A stretch of DNA of 64,000 nucleotides, taken from contig MCFL01000002.1 in the NCBI GenBank assembly GCA_002102555.1, positions 1,116,001-1,180,000 on the forward strand. Direction: 5' to 3'. The first letter of the stretch is position 1; each line of letters starts with the position of its first letter. Shown one piece after another: positions 23,328 to 35,600 of the stretch. The notes under the pieces were generated by a model. That model worked only from the letters and a program-made list of their open reading frames with translations, had not been told where the DNA came from and searched no databases. The position numbers were made by a program, and so were the translations under genes. The stretch comes from Catenaria anguillulae PL171. Its lineage: Eukaryota; Blastocladiomycota; Blastocladiomycetes; Blastocladiales; Catenariaceae.

Positions 23328-25155
23328 CTAAGACATGATCGCCGACGAACTGCCAGCGCCTTGCACGGGCTCGAGGTTGGCGGCACGCAATTGCGCTTGC
23401 AAGTGCGCGACCTGAGCAGCCAACTGGGCATTGGCCGCCTCCAGCTCGTGCACGCGCGTCTCGAAAAACTCGAGCTTGGCTTGCTTGCGTGCCCGCGAAC
23501 GGCGGGCAGACAGAGCATTGGTGATGCGCTTGGCGGCGGCAGGGTCCGACACGAGCGACGGGTCGGACGGCAAGATCTCGTTGTCATCGTCGTTGGCCGC
23601 CGCAGCGGGGTCGTCGAGCTCGGCAGTGGCGGCCGACCGCTTGTTGGTGCGCTTGCGCTTGTTGGAGAGAATGGGCGCGTCGTGGGCAATCATGTCCTTT
23701 GGGTACTCGAGCAGTGTGGGCAAACTGGCAACCTTGGCCTTGGACTTGCGCGTCGACGTGGGAATGGCCAGCGTGGTTGCCGCGGTCGATGCATCGGCCG
23801 ACAGTGTGGGCACGTGCACGATCGGCGGCAGCTCGTTGGCCGGTGGGCGACGGCGTTGACGCTTGGCGGCGGGGGCCGCACTCGCAACCACATTGGGGGC
23901 CGGGGCCGAGGGAGTGGTTGGTTCAAGGTCAGGCAAGTCGGCCAGGATCGCGTCCAAGTCATCGACAACCGCGGTGGTGGGTTGGACGACGGCGGCGGGG
24001 GAGCCACCGGCCGAGGTCGAGACGGGGACATTTGCCGTTGCGTCGAGGAACAATTGATCGAGCGTGAGTTGTTGATGGTGGTGTTGCGGTTGTTGTTGAG
24101 AAAGGAAAGAAAAGGGAGAAGCAGGAAGAGAAGAAGACGACAAGTGTGGTGCACCAGTAGCAGCACCAGCAGCAGCAGACAAGGCCATGGACGGCACCGG
24201 CGAGTAAATGACCGTGGCATCCGAGGCAGCCAGTGGCGACGCGAGCGGCGGCGGTGTGCCAGTGTGAGCGGGCAACGGCTCGAGCGACGGGACTGGTGAG
24301 GAGGGAGCGGACGTCGAGACAAACGTGAAGTGAGTGGGGTCCAGGGCCTTTGTGGCCTCCACGTTGTCCATGGTGGTCACACCAAATACGGAAAGGTCAA
24401 ACAAGTCGTCCGAGAGCCACTTGGATGGGTCTTGGTTGGCAACGGGGACCGTCGAGGAGGCGGGTGCTTGAATGTCGTATTGCTGCTGAAGCTGAGTGTT
24501 GTTGTCGAGGAAGGCACCAAAATCCATGGCCAAGGTATTGAGTGGCAAGCTGTCCCATGAGAGCAATGACTGGGCGGCGGGCGGTGACGGGTTGAGGGCA
24601 CCAAAGTCAAAGGTCATGTCCAGAGTCGAGTCAAGACCAAGCGCGTCCACAACAGGGACGGACGAGGCCGAGGTCGACAATGGAAGGGTAGCTTGTTGCT
24701 GAGGCGAGGACAGTGGGGTTGAAAGCAGGGTTTCGGGGAAGAGTGCAGAGCCGGTAGGTACGCTAATCAGATCTGTTGGTTCGCAAGCAATCAATTGGCG
24801 AGTAAGTAACGTGTCGAGAAAGCGAGATGAAAAACAGTGGTGAGGAAAGCACACGAACCGGAGACGCGGAGACGGAAATCGGGAATAATAGTGTTCGTGT
24901 GTTGATTCATGGGTGGGGTTGGGGGTGGGGTTCCGGGGGCACATCGCTGTCGACAACCTTACTTGGCGGCAAATTGGAGCGATTTGGCGAAATCACACGC
25001 AATCGAGGACACCGACCGAGCAAAGAGAGACTTGGGGAAGCGACTAATTGGGGGCGACGGGAAACCTTCCACACACGCAAAGTACGCACACCACGACATC
25101 CATGACAAAAGAAGGGGAACGAATTGGTGCATGGGAAATGACGAACGTCGAGCAT
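23328..25155 (-). CDS. Gcn4/Cpc1-like bZIP transcription factor
   Basis: The main exon 24772-23328 encodes a Ser/Pro/Ala-rich activator ending in a bZIP. The basic region is AKRITNALSARRSRARKQ, and the zipper has leucine-spaced heptads (FFETRVHELEAANAQLAAQV, then AHLQAQL). The N-x(2)-SARRSRARK basic core is that of the Gcn4 group, which binds TGACTCA-type sites and controls amino-acid starvation genes. KWLSDDLFDLSVF in the middle resembles Gcn4-type acidic/aromatic activation motifs. A good intron (24773-24962, GTAAGG to CAACAG) links this exon to a short first exon 25155-24963 in frame, giving 545 residues. If it is not used, translation could start at the ATG at 24944 or further downstream, so the N-terminus is uncertain. 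The C-terminal zipper is certain. Confidence 0.85.
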
Positions 25156-26687
25156 GAAGAAAAATGAAAAAGAATGACAATGACACGTTTTTTTTTGAAT
25201 TTTCAATTGGAAGAATGGGTGGAAGGCAAAAAGAAAATAAAACAGACAAGGATGCACGACGCCCGAGCAAGAGGAATGGCAGCACCAACGCGATCAAAGG
25301 GATGCTTTGAAAATAAATGGACGAGTCGCAGAGATTGGGTGGGAGCGAGCAGAGAGTTTTGAGCGCGAGTGAGAAGCAAACCGCCGTCGGTAGCAGGTTC
25401 AGGACTGGGGGGAATAGACAAAAGTCCATCCACCAAGTAAGGTGAGAACGGAGAGGAGGGAAACCAGCAGAAAACCGTTGAGATAAAAGATGTAGACCAA
25501 AGAGCGCGGAGACAGGAGCAAGGAAAGCAGGGAAAGTCAAGGCAGGCATTCACAAAACAAAACGCTCACGACATCAATGCAGTGCCGCGCTCGCCTGCTT
25601 GGAAGCACTCCACTCGAGGCCCTCTAGGAAAGTGATGGAACCACATTACTGGGGGGCGGGGGGGCAGGGGGACGGAGTGAAGAGCGAAAAGGCGAGTGAG
25701 GGACACAGGACGGCAGGTTGGGGGGATGATGCCGAGTCGCAGGGCTAGGTGAAGCGACGTGTGCTTGAAATCCGAGTCGGGTCCTTACAAAAAGTAACGC
25801 GTAGTTTGGCACATCTTGGCTAGACTTTGTCAGGAAGATGGGAACAAAAGCCGAGCAAAGATCAACGGATGCTGCTGAGATTCACTTCGCTGCGGGTGGG
25901 AGCAGAGCAGAACTGAACTTGGCGGCCGACGGGTTGAGGGGCGTGCGGAGTGGGTTGGTCGAGTGGGTTTGTTGTGCGGGACGGACGGAATTCTATGGCG
26001 AGATGGGCATTGAATTCATGTAACAAACTGACAACAGGGATCTCGACGGCGGGGGGTGAGGCGGCGGGGGCGGTACTGCATCTTTATACTTACTGCAGCA
26101 GCACACAGATGTGTGTCGCCGTGGGCGTGTTTTTGCCGTTTGCACACCAGACCAGACCGCAATGTTGGTCAAGCCCGATCCACGTGTTTGCGTTGCCACG
26201 ACTAATTTGCCGATCGGGGAATCGACCCGAAACTGGGAACTGGAGACACAAGCTGGCCTTATCAGGCACGCCCTTGGCTGCCACGGCCCTGTCCTTGGCG
26301 GCTGCCAGCCGTTGCAATTGCTGTTGCACCGAGGAATGTGTGCGGACGCCCCGGCCTCATCGCTGGGCACGGTCGGGCCGCTGGCAAACTGCACGGAGGC
26401 CGGTTGCCCATCAAGCTCAAAGGCATTCAGGCTTCACAACAATCAGTTGAGTCACATCAGAAGCTTGTGCACTACCGGCTCTGATGAGCTCAGACCCAAG
26501 GAAATATAGTCTAAATGTGAGACTCTGTATCTGAATAAGTAATGCGGTGCGCTGTACAAAAGAAGCAAAATATCGTAGGTGATAACAGCCGGTAACCAAC
26601 AGAAAAAGGTCAAAGGACAACGAATCCACGACAAAACCTGGGATCAAGCATTTATCGGAAACCACACACATGCTCAACTCACTGTCC
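25156..26687. other. Long pyrimidine-rich leader/promoter of the bZIP gene
   Basis: About 1.5 kb upstream of the bZIP gene and downstream of the giant repeat gene, both on the minus strand. Read on the minus strand it is C/T-rich near the gene. It contains an upstream ATG frame (25549-24959, 196 codons) that overlaps the predicted first coding exon in another frame. Long leaders with upstream ORFs are typical of Gcn4-type genes. No other gene is supported. Confidence 0.4.
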
Positions 26688-29600
26688 TCATTGCTGTTGC
26701 ACGGCCGTCTCGCTCCGCGTCGCCTCGCCTTTTCCCCCGGCGGCTACCGACTTGTCGCTTGCCTTTGCCTCGCGTTTCGGTGTCGCCTCTGCCTTATTCC
26801 CACCCGCCTTGCCACCATCTTTTGCCGCCCTGACCACATATGCTCCAGAGTTCTTGCTTGTCCCACTCACACTCGACTGGCTCGCCGACTTGTTGCGATT
26901 CGCAAGCACGCTTTTGCTTGCGTCCCCTTCACCTGGTTCCCCTGCGTGATTTTGATTCAGCGCTGGCTGGGATGCCGTAAATTGAGGTTTGCGCGGAGAC
27001 TTGATGCTTTGAGCCGCCACCGGCATCTTGGGTTTTACTGGCGAAACAACTTGCTCGTCTTCGGCTGTAGACAGCACATCAACGGAATCAGGCAGTCGTG
27101 TGTTTGCCGCTTGAGACAGACTCGAGGTGGATACCGAGGTTGATGCTCGCGTGGCAACGTGTCGCGCGGATCCGGAGGATGACGCTGTGGAGAGGTTGTG
27201 CATCGAGGCTGGCGCCGACGGCGGAAGCGCAATCGCAGATGGGTCCAATTCCGCCTTTTTGGCCAAATGCCCTTGCGACCTCCTACCCTCTGAATGGTTG
27301 GATCCAGCCGTCAACCTGGTACTTGATCCGGATAGCCTCGTGTCCGACTTTGACAGATTGCGGCTCGCAGCAAGGCTGTTCCGAGATGCCGGAAGTGGAA
27401 CTTGGGATGGGTCAGTCGACTGGTCATACTTTGAAGCTAGACTTTTCACGGAGCCAGAGCGCTGAGAAAGTTGTCTTTCGCTTGCGGCTCGATGCGGACT
27501 GCTCGTGTTTGCATTCAGCGAGGAATGGGAAGACTGGTGCTGAGCCTGCGTTTGATTCGAAGGTGCGAGGTTTTGAAGCGAGGACGCAACCGAAGCGGGC
27601 AAAGCAATGGACGCTGGGTCCACTGGCTCTTGTGATTCCGTTGCGTCCTGCTGTGCCGGCTCGTTGTCGGTGGAATATGATTCAGATTCGGCGTGCTCAT
27701 GTTTAGACTCACCTGGAAGGGACACGTCTGTTGATGGCTGTACTTGAACGATTTCAGCATCCACAGGGAGAGTGTCTGCGGGCATCGTCGTTTGCGCGAG
27801 CAACTGCAGCGACGCGATCGAATCCTCTTGCTTCTGTTCTTGAGCAGTCACAGCGGAAGACAGCTGCTGAAGTGATGACGCAACCGAAGGAGGCAACGGC
27901 ACGGTCGCAGGATCCACAAACGTCACTCGAGGTTTGCTTGACTTGGGTGTTGAGGTCAAGGACTGAACCGACGTTGCACGACTCGAAGCAAGCTTTTGCT
28001 GACTTCCTGAATCCTTCTTCTTCGCCAAAACGTCTGATTCATATGATGTAGCAGAGGTCAGCCTTGGCCTCGAGTCTTGAAAGCGGGCATCATACACGCG
28101 AGCATACCTTTTGATCCCTTTCCAGAAAGCGACTGCATCGATGAAGCTCGTGACCCAGCAAGAATTGACCTGCTCGGCGCCTTTGCAAGCCGTGGAGGCT
28201 GAGACGCTGCCAAGTTTTGCAACGACGTGGCCGCTGAGGGCGGAAGCGCAATCTCATGAGGATCCGCCTTTGTTGCACTTGAGAGCTGTTCATTGGACGC
28301 AAGTACCTGCTTTCGTGGAGTGATCGATAGTGGAGATGCAGACACTGGGCGGACCGACTTGTTGGCAGGCTGCGTTTCCGCGAGCGTGTGGTTCTCTCCG
28401 CCAAGAGACAGGACTTGCGAAGCGGCCACGGATTCAGGTAATGGAATGTTCGATGCATCAAAATCAACGTTGGGCTGTGTTTTGCCGTAATCCAATTCGG
28501 ATGAGCTTGTTGATACAAGAACCTGAGAAGCGGCGACCGAGGCGGGCAACGGAATAGCGGCCGGATCGTATAACCATGAACCGACCTGTGGTTGGAGCGG
28601 CGGCCAGTTTGAATTGAGCTGGTTGACCGATCCATGGAGAGACGTTGATGAAAGCATCGTGCGAATGGCGTGCTGTTGCACACTTGCTGGAGGTTGAAAT
28701 GGGGTTGCATCCGATTGGCCCAAGATATCGAGCGACCCGGCAACCGAATCTGGGAGCGTATACTGATGTGCTTCAGGTTGGCGCTCGCTTGCTATGTTTT
28801 CTTGGGCAAAGGACGCAGATTGGGCGGGAGCTTGGTCGCTTGCCAACGGCCCTGGCGGTTGTGCGAGAATCATGGAAGCGGCCACAGACTCTGGGAGAGC
28901 GATTGCTGTCGGATCAACTTGCAGCTGACCATGGGAATGCGCAAGGATGGTTGAGGCTGCAACGGAATCTGGTAATGCAACCAACGTAGGATCCAAGGCC
29001 GCATCCTGTTGTCGCCTACCTTCGCCAGACTCGGGCGGAACTTGCCCTGCCGGACTTGCGTGAATCAAGTTTGAGGACCCTAGAACTTGTGCAAGCTCAT
29101 GCTGAGCTCCCGATGACAGCAGTACATTGGACGACGCAACCGATGGCGGCAACATAACCATGACAGGGTCAACCAACCCGTGGCTCGTCTGCAACATACT
29201 CACGGACATGGTCGCTCGACTTGACGAAGGACGTGAGACGCTGTCATTTGCAATCACAGCCGGAATCGCAACGGAAATGGCATCCGACTCGATATGTGAT
29301 TGGGAATGGAGTGCATTGAGAGAGTTCGCGACTGATTCGGGAAGAGGCACATTTTGAGACATGCTCTCAATGTCGTCATTGGTTGGCTCGGAAAGTGTGT
29401 CTGCATTCTTGTCCAAGATCATGGCTGAAGCAGCTACAGATTGTGGCAAGGGAATCGCGGTGGGGTCAAAGGCTTCTCGCACGCCTGGATCGTTGTCGTC
29501 GTCCACAACAATAGCCCTTGTCGCGTGAGCTGTGATGGTTGCGGCCGGAGGCTGGTTGAGCACGTTGAGCGAGTTTGCGACTGACGCGGGCAATGGAACG

Positions 29601-32600
29601 TTGCACGACATGGACTCGATATCTGCCGAGGTTGGCTCTGCCAGCTGGCCCGTGCTGCCGTGGAGGACTATGGCCGACGCGGCTACAGACTGTGGCAACG
29701 GGAGAAATGTGGGATCATGCACGTCAAGTGTCCCTGATTTGGTTTCGACCACTTGAGGCGTTCCAGCGACATTTGATGTTGATGCCGAAGGAATGGGTGC
29801 CTGCGAGTTCAAGACGTTAAGCGATGTTGCGACCGATGAAGCAAGAGGAACATTGTGAGACATGGACTCGACTTGAGCATCGGTTGGCTCGCCGATTGTA
29901 TTTCTCGCGTCGCTGAGCATCAATGTCGAAGGTGCAACCGAATGCGGCAGCGGAATCGAGCTCGGATCAAGCACTTCGCGCACACCTGGGTCATTGTCCT
30001 CATCAAGGGTCGCCGTGACAGAATTCGGTTGTGGTTGGGCTTGGAAGTCGATGAGCACTTGGCGAGATGCGACTGTCGACGCTGGGAGCGGAACACCGAG
30101 AGCAAGCGTGCTTGCCTTTGCAGCGGACAGGTGTGGATCGTTAAGGACCAGAGCAGATGCAGCAACTGAATGTGGCAATGGGACGGCTGCAGGATCCAAC
30201 ATCTGCGGCGTTGCTTCGGACAGGTGCACATTGGATTGTGAAGCACCCGAAAGCGCCTGGGACGCGGCCACCGAGGCTGGCAATGGAACCATGGCTGGCT
30301 CAACAATCCGTGAGTCGCTGAATTCTGGCTGTAGGCTCGGCTGGGTTGCCTGTGAGAGGTGCATGTCCGACGCAGCTAACGGTTGCGATGCGACAACAGT
30401 TTGTGGGAGCACAACAAGAGCGGGATCAACGGCCTGCTGGGCTGACGATTGTGGTCCTGAACCTTGACCCGAAGATGACAGATTCCCAGCGGATCCAAGC
30501 AAAATCATTGAGACGGCTACGGATGCAGGAAGTGGAATCGATGTTGGATCAGCTTCGGAAGATGCTCTCTGCAACGGCGCTGTCTGTGCAACTTGGGGCT
30601 CGGAATGGAGAACCTGGGAAGCGGCAACAGATTCTGGCAGAGGAACACTCGCGGGATTATGGTCGTCTGACATAGACTCGAGCTCGGCAACGTGATGCGG
30701 CGAGCTCGCTGGCATGGGCGATTCAAGCACCTCAATCGAACGCGCAGATGACGGATACAAGGTCATGGATGCCGCAACCGACGCAGGAAGCGGAATTGTC
30801 AATGGGCTGACTGCATGCGAAAGCGAATGCGGTTGTGCATCGGGTGAGGGCTGTGCAGATGGAGATGCAGCAGCGAGGAGCACGGTGGAGGCACTCACAG
30901 AAGCTGGTAGTGGGACTTGTTGCGCATCGAGCAGGTTTGCTGCGGACATGTGCACTGTTCGTTCATTTGACGTGTGAGAATGCTGCTCATTCAAAACCAA
31001 CGCTGATGCGGCTACGGATACTGGAAGCGGCATTTGAGTTGGATCGGTGACCGCATTTAGCTGCGTCGCAGTAATGGGTTGCTTGGCGACATTGGTTTGC
31101 GAAGCAAGAAGATTTCGTGATGGAGCAACGGAGGCAGGGAGCGGAATCAAAGCTGGATCATTTGGATCCACACGAATCGGCTCGTCGTCAGCGGTGCGTG
31201 TATTGGGTAACGTGACTTGCTCCTGTGAGACATTGTGTTCAAGCGGCTCGAGAAGCCATGCAGACGCGGCTATCGAGGGTGGAAGCGGGACGCGACTTGG
31301 ATCCAAGTGCTGATGCGACGAGGTAGGTTGGCTGCTGCTGAGCGGCTGTAAGTTGAGAATAAGGGCAGATGCAGCAGCCGAGGCGGGCAGCGGAACCGCG
31401 TGTGGGTCTTTCCCATCCACAGAGTTGTGCGCGAGTTCGCGGGAGCGATGCAAATCATGTTGCGAGGAGGCGAGAACTTGCGAGGGAGCGACAGATTGGG
31501 GCCGTGGAATCAGGACCGCTTCCTCGTTTGGCGACTGTCTCAACTCCAGGCCGGAGACCTTATCGGTGGGCTCTTGAGCAGACGTGGCAAGCTGTTCTTG
31601 GCCCTCTGCATTATGCACTTGTGCTCGCGTTTGGTTCTCGGCCGGAGTCTCAGGCGAAAGCATTGCAATTGATACCGCTTTCGACTCAGGCAATGGAACT
31701 GCGGATGGATCCAAAACGACCTGCTCCTGCTGAGGTGCAAGCCCCCGACGGCTTTGGGCAACAGAGGCGGCGGACAGGAGGACAGCGGAGGCTGCAATCG
31801 ATGCAGGCAGTGCCACATTTTCTGGGTCGATCGAGAGTAGCTGATGTGATCTTGCCTTTGGCGTTGGATCTACCGGCGCCAAGTTTGGTTCGGATTGGGC
31901 TTTGGCTGGCGCTGCTTGGCTGGGAACGGAAAGATTGGCGTTCGACACCGCCCTTGCGTTTTGACTTTGATTGATGATCGTTGGCTGGCCATGCGTGTTC
32001 GGGCCGAGCACTTGTGACGCCGCGACCGATGCGGGCAACGGGATGTGCGCTGGGTCGAGGTTACTTCTGGTGTTGCTGCTTTCTGGCACATCTGTGATCT
32101 CAGCGGGTGTACCGAGTACGATGGCAGATGCAGCTACGGAAACGGGGAGCGCGATTGCGGCAGGGTCCACATTGGCTTTGAGATTTGCATTCTCGGACAG
32201 AGTTTCTGGCACTGGAGGCTGCCCGCTTGACGCAAGATTTTGAGAAGCTGCCACTGAAGCTGGGAGCGGGACGTCAGTTGGCTCGACCTCACTTGTGCGC
32301 GCTGATAGCTCGACTGCGGGCTCAACGACAGTGACTGATGCTGGTGATTCAGGTCCGTTTGAGGGCAAATCAGGACTCGATTCAAGCGGGTCGTCGGACT
32401 GCTGGTTTTGACCAGTGGGCATGGCTTGTGAGACTGGCTGAGGCTCTGTGGACAACAGCGCAGTTGACGCAGCCGTTGACGCAGGCAGGGGCACGCGAGC
32501 CGGATCCAACTGATGTTGAGACCGACTCTCAAGTGGCAAAGGTGCTGAAGCGTTAGAATCGGTCGACAATGCTCCTTGGGAAGCAGCTCGAGCTGGAACT

Positions 32601-35600
32601 GATTCAGGAACCAGAGTTCGCGACTGGATCCGTTGTTGATCCACTTTCTCGTTTGACTTTGACTTGAACATGACCCCCACTGCTGCCGCTGCTGCCACTG
32701 CTCCAGCGGCAATCGCAACACCGAAACCACCAATGGACTTCGCGACGGAAGAAGACGTTTCTTTGCTGAGTTCTCGGGACTGGTTGCGCGACTTTGATCT
32801 GTCAATGTTATCAAGCGATTCACTTTTTTTCTGGGCCGACGGCGGCGGGTGGGCAGCTGGTGGCGTAGGATCTTGCCCGCCGCCATGATCCGCTGGAATG
32901 TTTGTGTTTGGCCCTAGCACGTCGCGGGAACCGGCAGTTGGGGGAGGCAGTGCAATGGAGGACGAATCCACTACCGCCGAGTCGTCTTGCCGAGCGAGGT
33001 TTTGGTCGACAATCGTGGCCGGTTGCCCAGAATGCTCCTGCGCAGGTGGATCTTGCATCTGTGTGACAAATGTCGAGTCGGCCAATGGACCAGAGTGCGA
33101 AGCATGGGCACCCTGAGCTTCCTGCTGCACCGCTTCCTGAATGGCCTCGGTTGCTTCTGCTGCTACATCGTTTTGAGCTGGCGCGTTTGGTTGAGGCTGA
33201 GGTGCGAACAAGACTTGAGACACGGCAGCTGAAATCGTCGGCGGTGTCCGCGCCTCGTCAGCAAACACTCTTGCGACGGCGGGTTCAGGCTGCGCAGCAT
33301 CCGGAGATGATTGTAGTGCGCCCACATCTTGGATCATTTGGGGCAATTGCTTTACCACCAAATCTTCCTGTGACGCTCGCTGCAAAAGCTCCACATTGTC
33401 GAATGCCGATTCTGGAGGCTGCTGCACTGCCGTCACTTCCTTGAGTGAAGCTTGCGACCCATGCCTGCTACCCGAACGTGGCGCCGACTTGGCTGGTGTC
33501 GCTGTACCGCTTGTTCTCCCCCCAGCGACCAACTTGCTAGTACTAGAGGCATTCGGCAGCTGCGAGCGCGAGCCGTGGCGAGAGGATGCGGCAGATTTCG
33601 ATGGAGATGGCCCAACAACGGCTTGTTGCGCATAAGGAGACGAAGTGCCTGGAGGTTGAACGTAGCGAATGGTGTCACTTGCCGGCCGGCGCAAGGCATG
33701 CGATTCCGGTGATGTACTTGGCTCTTGTGTGACAGACGGCTCGGCCAACCCAGTTTGCGATCCAGCAAGAGAACGCGGACGCGAAGCAGGGAGTTGGGCA
33801 TTGGACTTGCGGTGAACGTTAGATGACGAGGGTGACTGAGCGAGGGGCGCCGGTTGTTGCGCTTGGGGTTGCTCCTGTGTCGCCTGGCTGTCCACTGTGC
33901 TCAGAGGGCTATCTAATTCTTCAACTGCTCGCTGGATCCGTTGGACGAGGGTGCCGTGACTTGGGCCGTCGTAGCCTTGCTCCTCCTCACCTCCGCCAGT
34001 ACCCCGTCAACATCACCTCCAAGCGAGGCAATGTACCCAATCAACATGCGCTCGGCATGACTCAGCTCAGGCACTGCCGACTGTGGCACTGCTTTATCTG
34101 CCGCCGCAAGCACGTCGGCGCTGCTGGGCCGCTTCTTGGCTGGCAAGTCCTGGGCAGGTGCAACCGGACGCACCTGTTGTTGCTGTTGCTGCTCTTTCCA
34201 GTGAGCAATGACCTGCTGCTGAAACTCAACAATGTCCCTCAACAAGCCGCCGGATCCAGCGGCGTCGACCGCATAGTGCATGGCCGAAAGCGTGGCGGAT
34301 TCCGTCGCAACGCGATTGGTATCAATCAAAAATGCAATGCGAGCAGTGACAAGGTACGTTTCCGACAAGATGGCGCGGGAAATTGGGTCCCGAGAGTGGC
34401 CTGGGATGGCCTGCATGGACTTGATAATGTGAAGCGATTCTTCGCGAAGAGCGGCGATTGATTCCTTATCGCTGGCTGCCGTTGAAGCAAGGCGACGGGA
34501 AACGGATTGAAGCTGGGATTCAAATGTCTTGGTTCTGTTCCATGGCCCAGAAAGAGTAAGCGTATGCATTCCAATGAGCATATCCTAGCAGAGGACGACG
34601 TGCCGTTTCTCATCCATGGTTCCAACCGGCAACCCTTGCTCACTGTCTGCGGGTGGGTCTGAACTTGTTGTTGTCGCCGGCGCATCAGTTAGCCTTGTCT
34701 GACTCGTCTGGACCATTTCCTCCACGTGAGGCTTGGCTTGCGTCTGCACCATCCCGTCCCTCAAATTCACCTCGCTGGTCTGTGCGCCCGTCTCAAACAT
34801 GACTCGAGCGCTTGCTTGCACGCCCTCCTCACGTTGTAGCACACCCAAATGGCTCGTTGAAGGCATTGTCCCCATCTCCGCAGTCGTTAGTTGTTGTTGC
34901 TGCACAGCAGATGCCGCATCCCTGGTCTGCGCACCCGCACTTGCGTCAATCACCCCGAAAACCCCACCGACAATTGGCTGCTCAACCACAAACGATCCCA
35001 TCGATGACGGATTCGCACTTGCACTGGCACTGTCAAACCCGGCATCTGCATAGTCATCATGAAACTCGGCCACCGGGTCTCTCAACGCCAACTGCACTGT
35101 CGGCAACGTCCCGGCTTCGTGTCCGGCATGCGCGTACGGATGGCGCACAGGTCTTGCCACTGCAGGCGACGCACGCGACGGTGCACGCGTCGACGGGTCC
35201 GAGCCCGGGTCGTCGTAGTCGCCCCGGAACTCGGACACAGGGTCACGCACGAGGGCAGGTTCGAGTTGCTTGTCACCGTTGGCTTGCGCGGCGAGCCGGT
35301 TGGAGCTTGAGGGAAGACCCTTGGTGAATGCGGACTTTGGGCGAATTGGACGCGGCGCAGATGGGGGCTGGTGGAGTGTCGAGGAGATGGATGCGCCAGA
35401 TCCGAGGCGCGAATTGGCGGCCGTGTTTGAACGCGTGGTCGGACGAGAGAGCACGCTCGTGGGAAGGTTGTAGCGGTTGGGTAGGCCAGAGGGATTGATG
35501 CGCGGGGCGTTGTTGACAGGCGGAAGAGGGTTGGCCGCGGACGGAGCTTGAGTCGAAGCAGGTTGAAGCTGTTGCATGGCTTGAGAGAGGACATCTTCGT

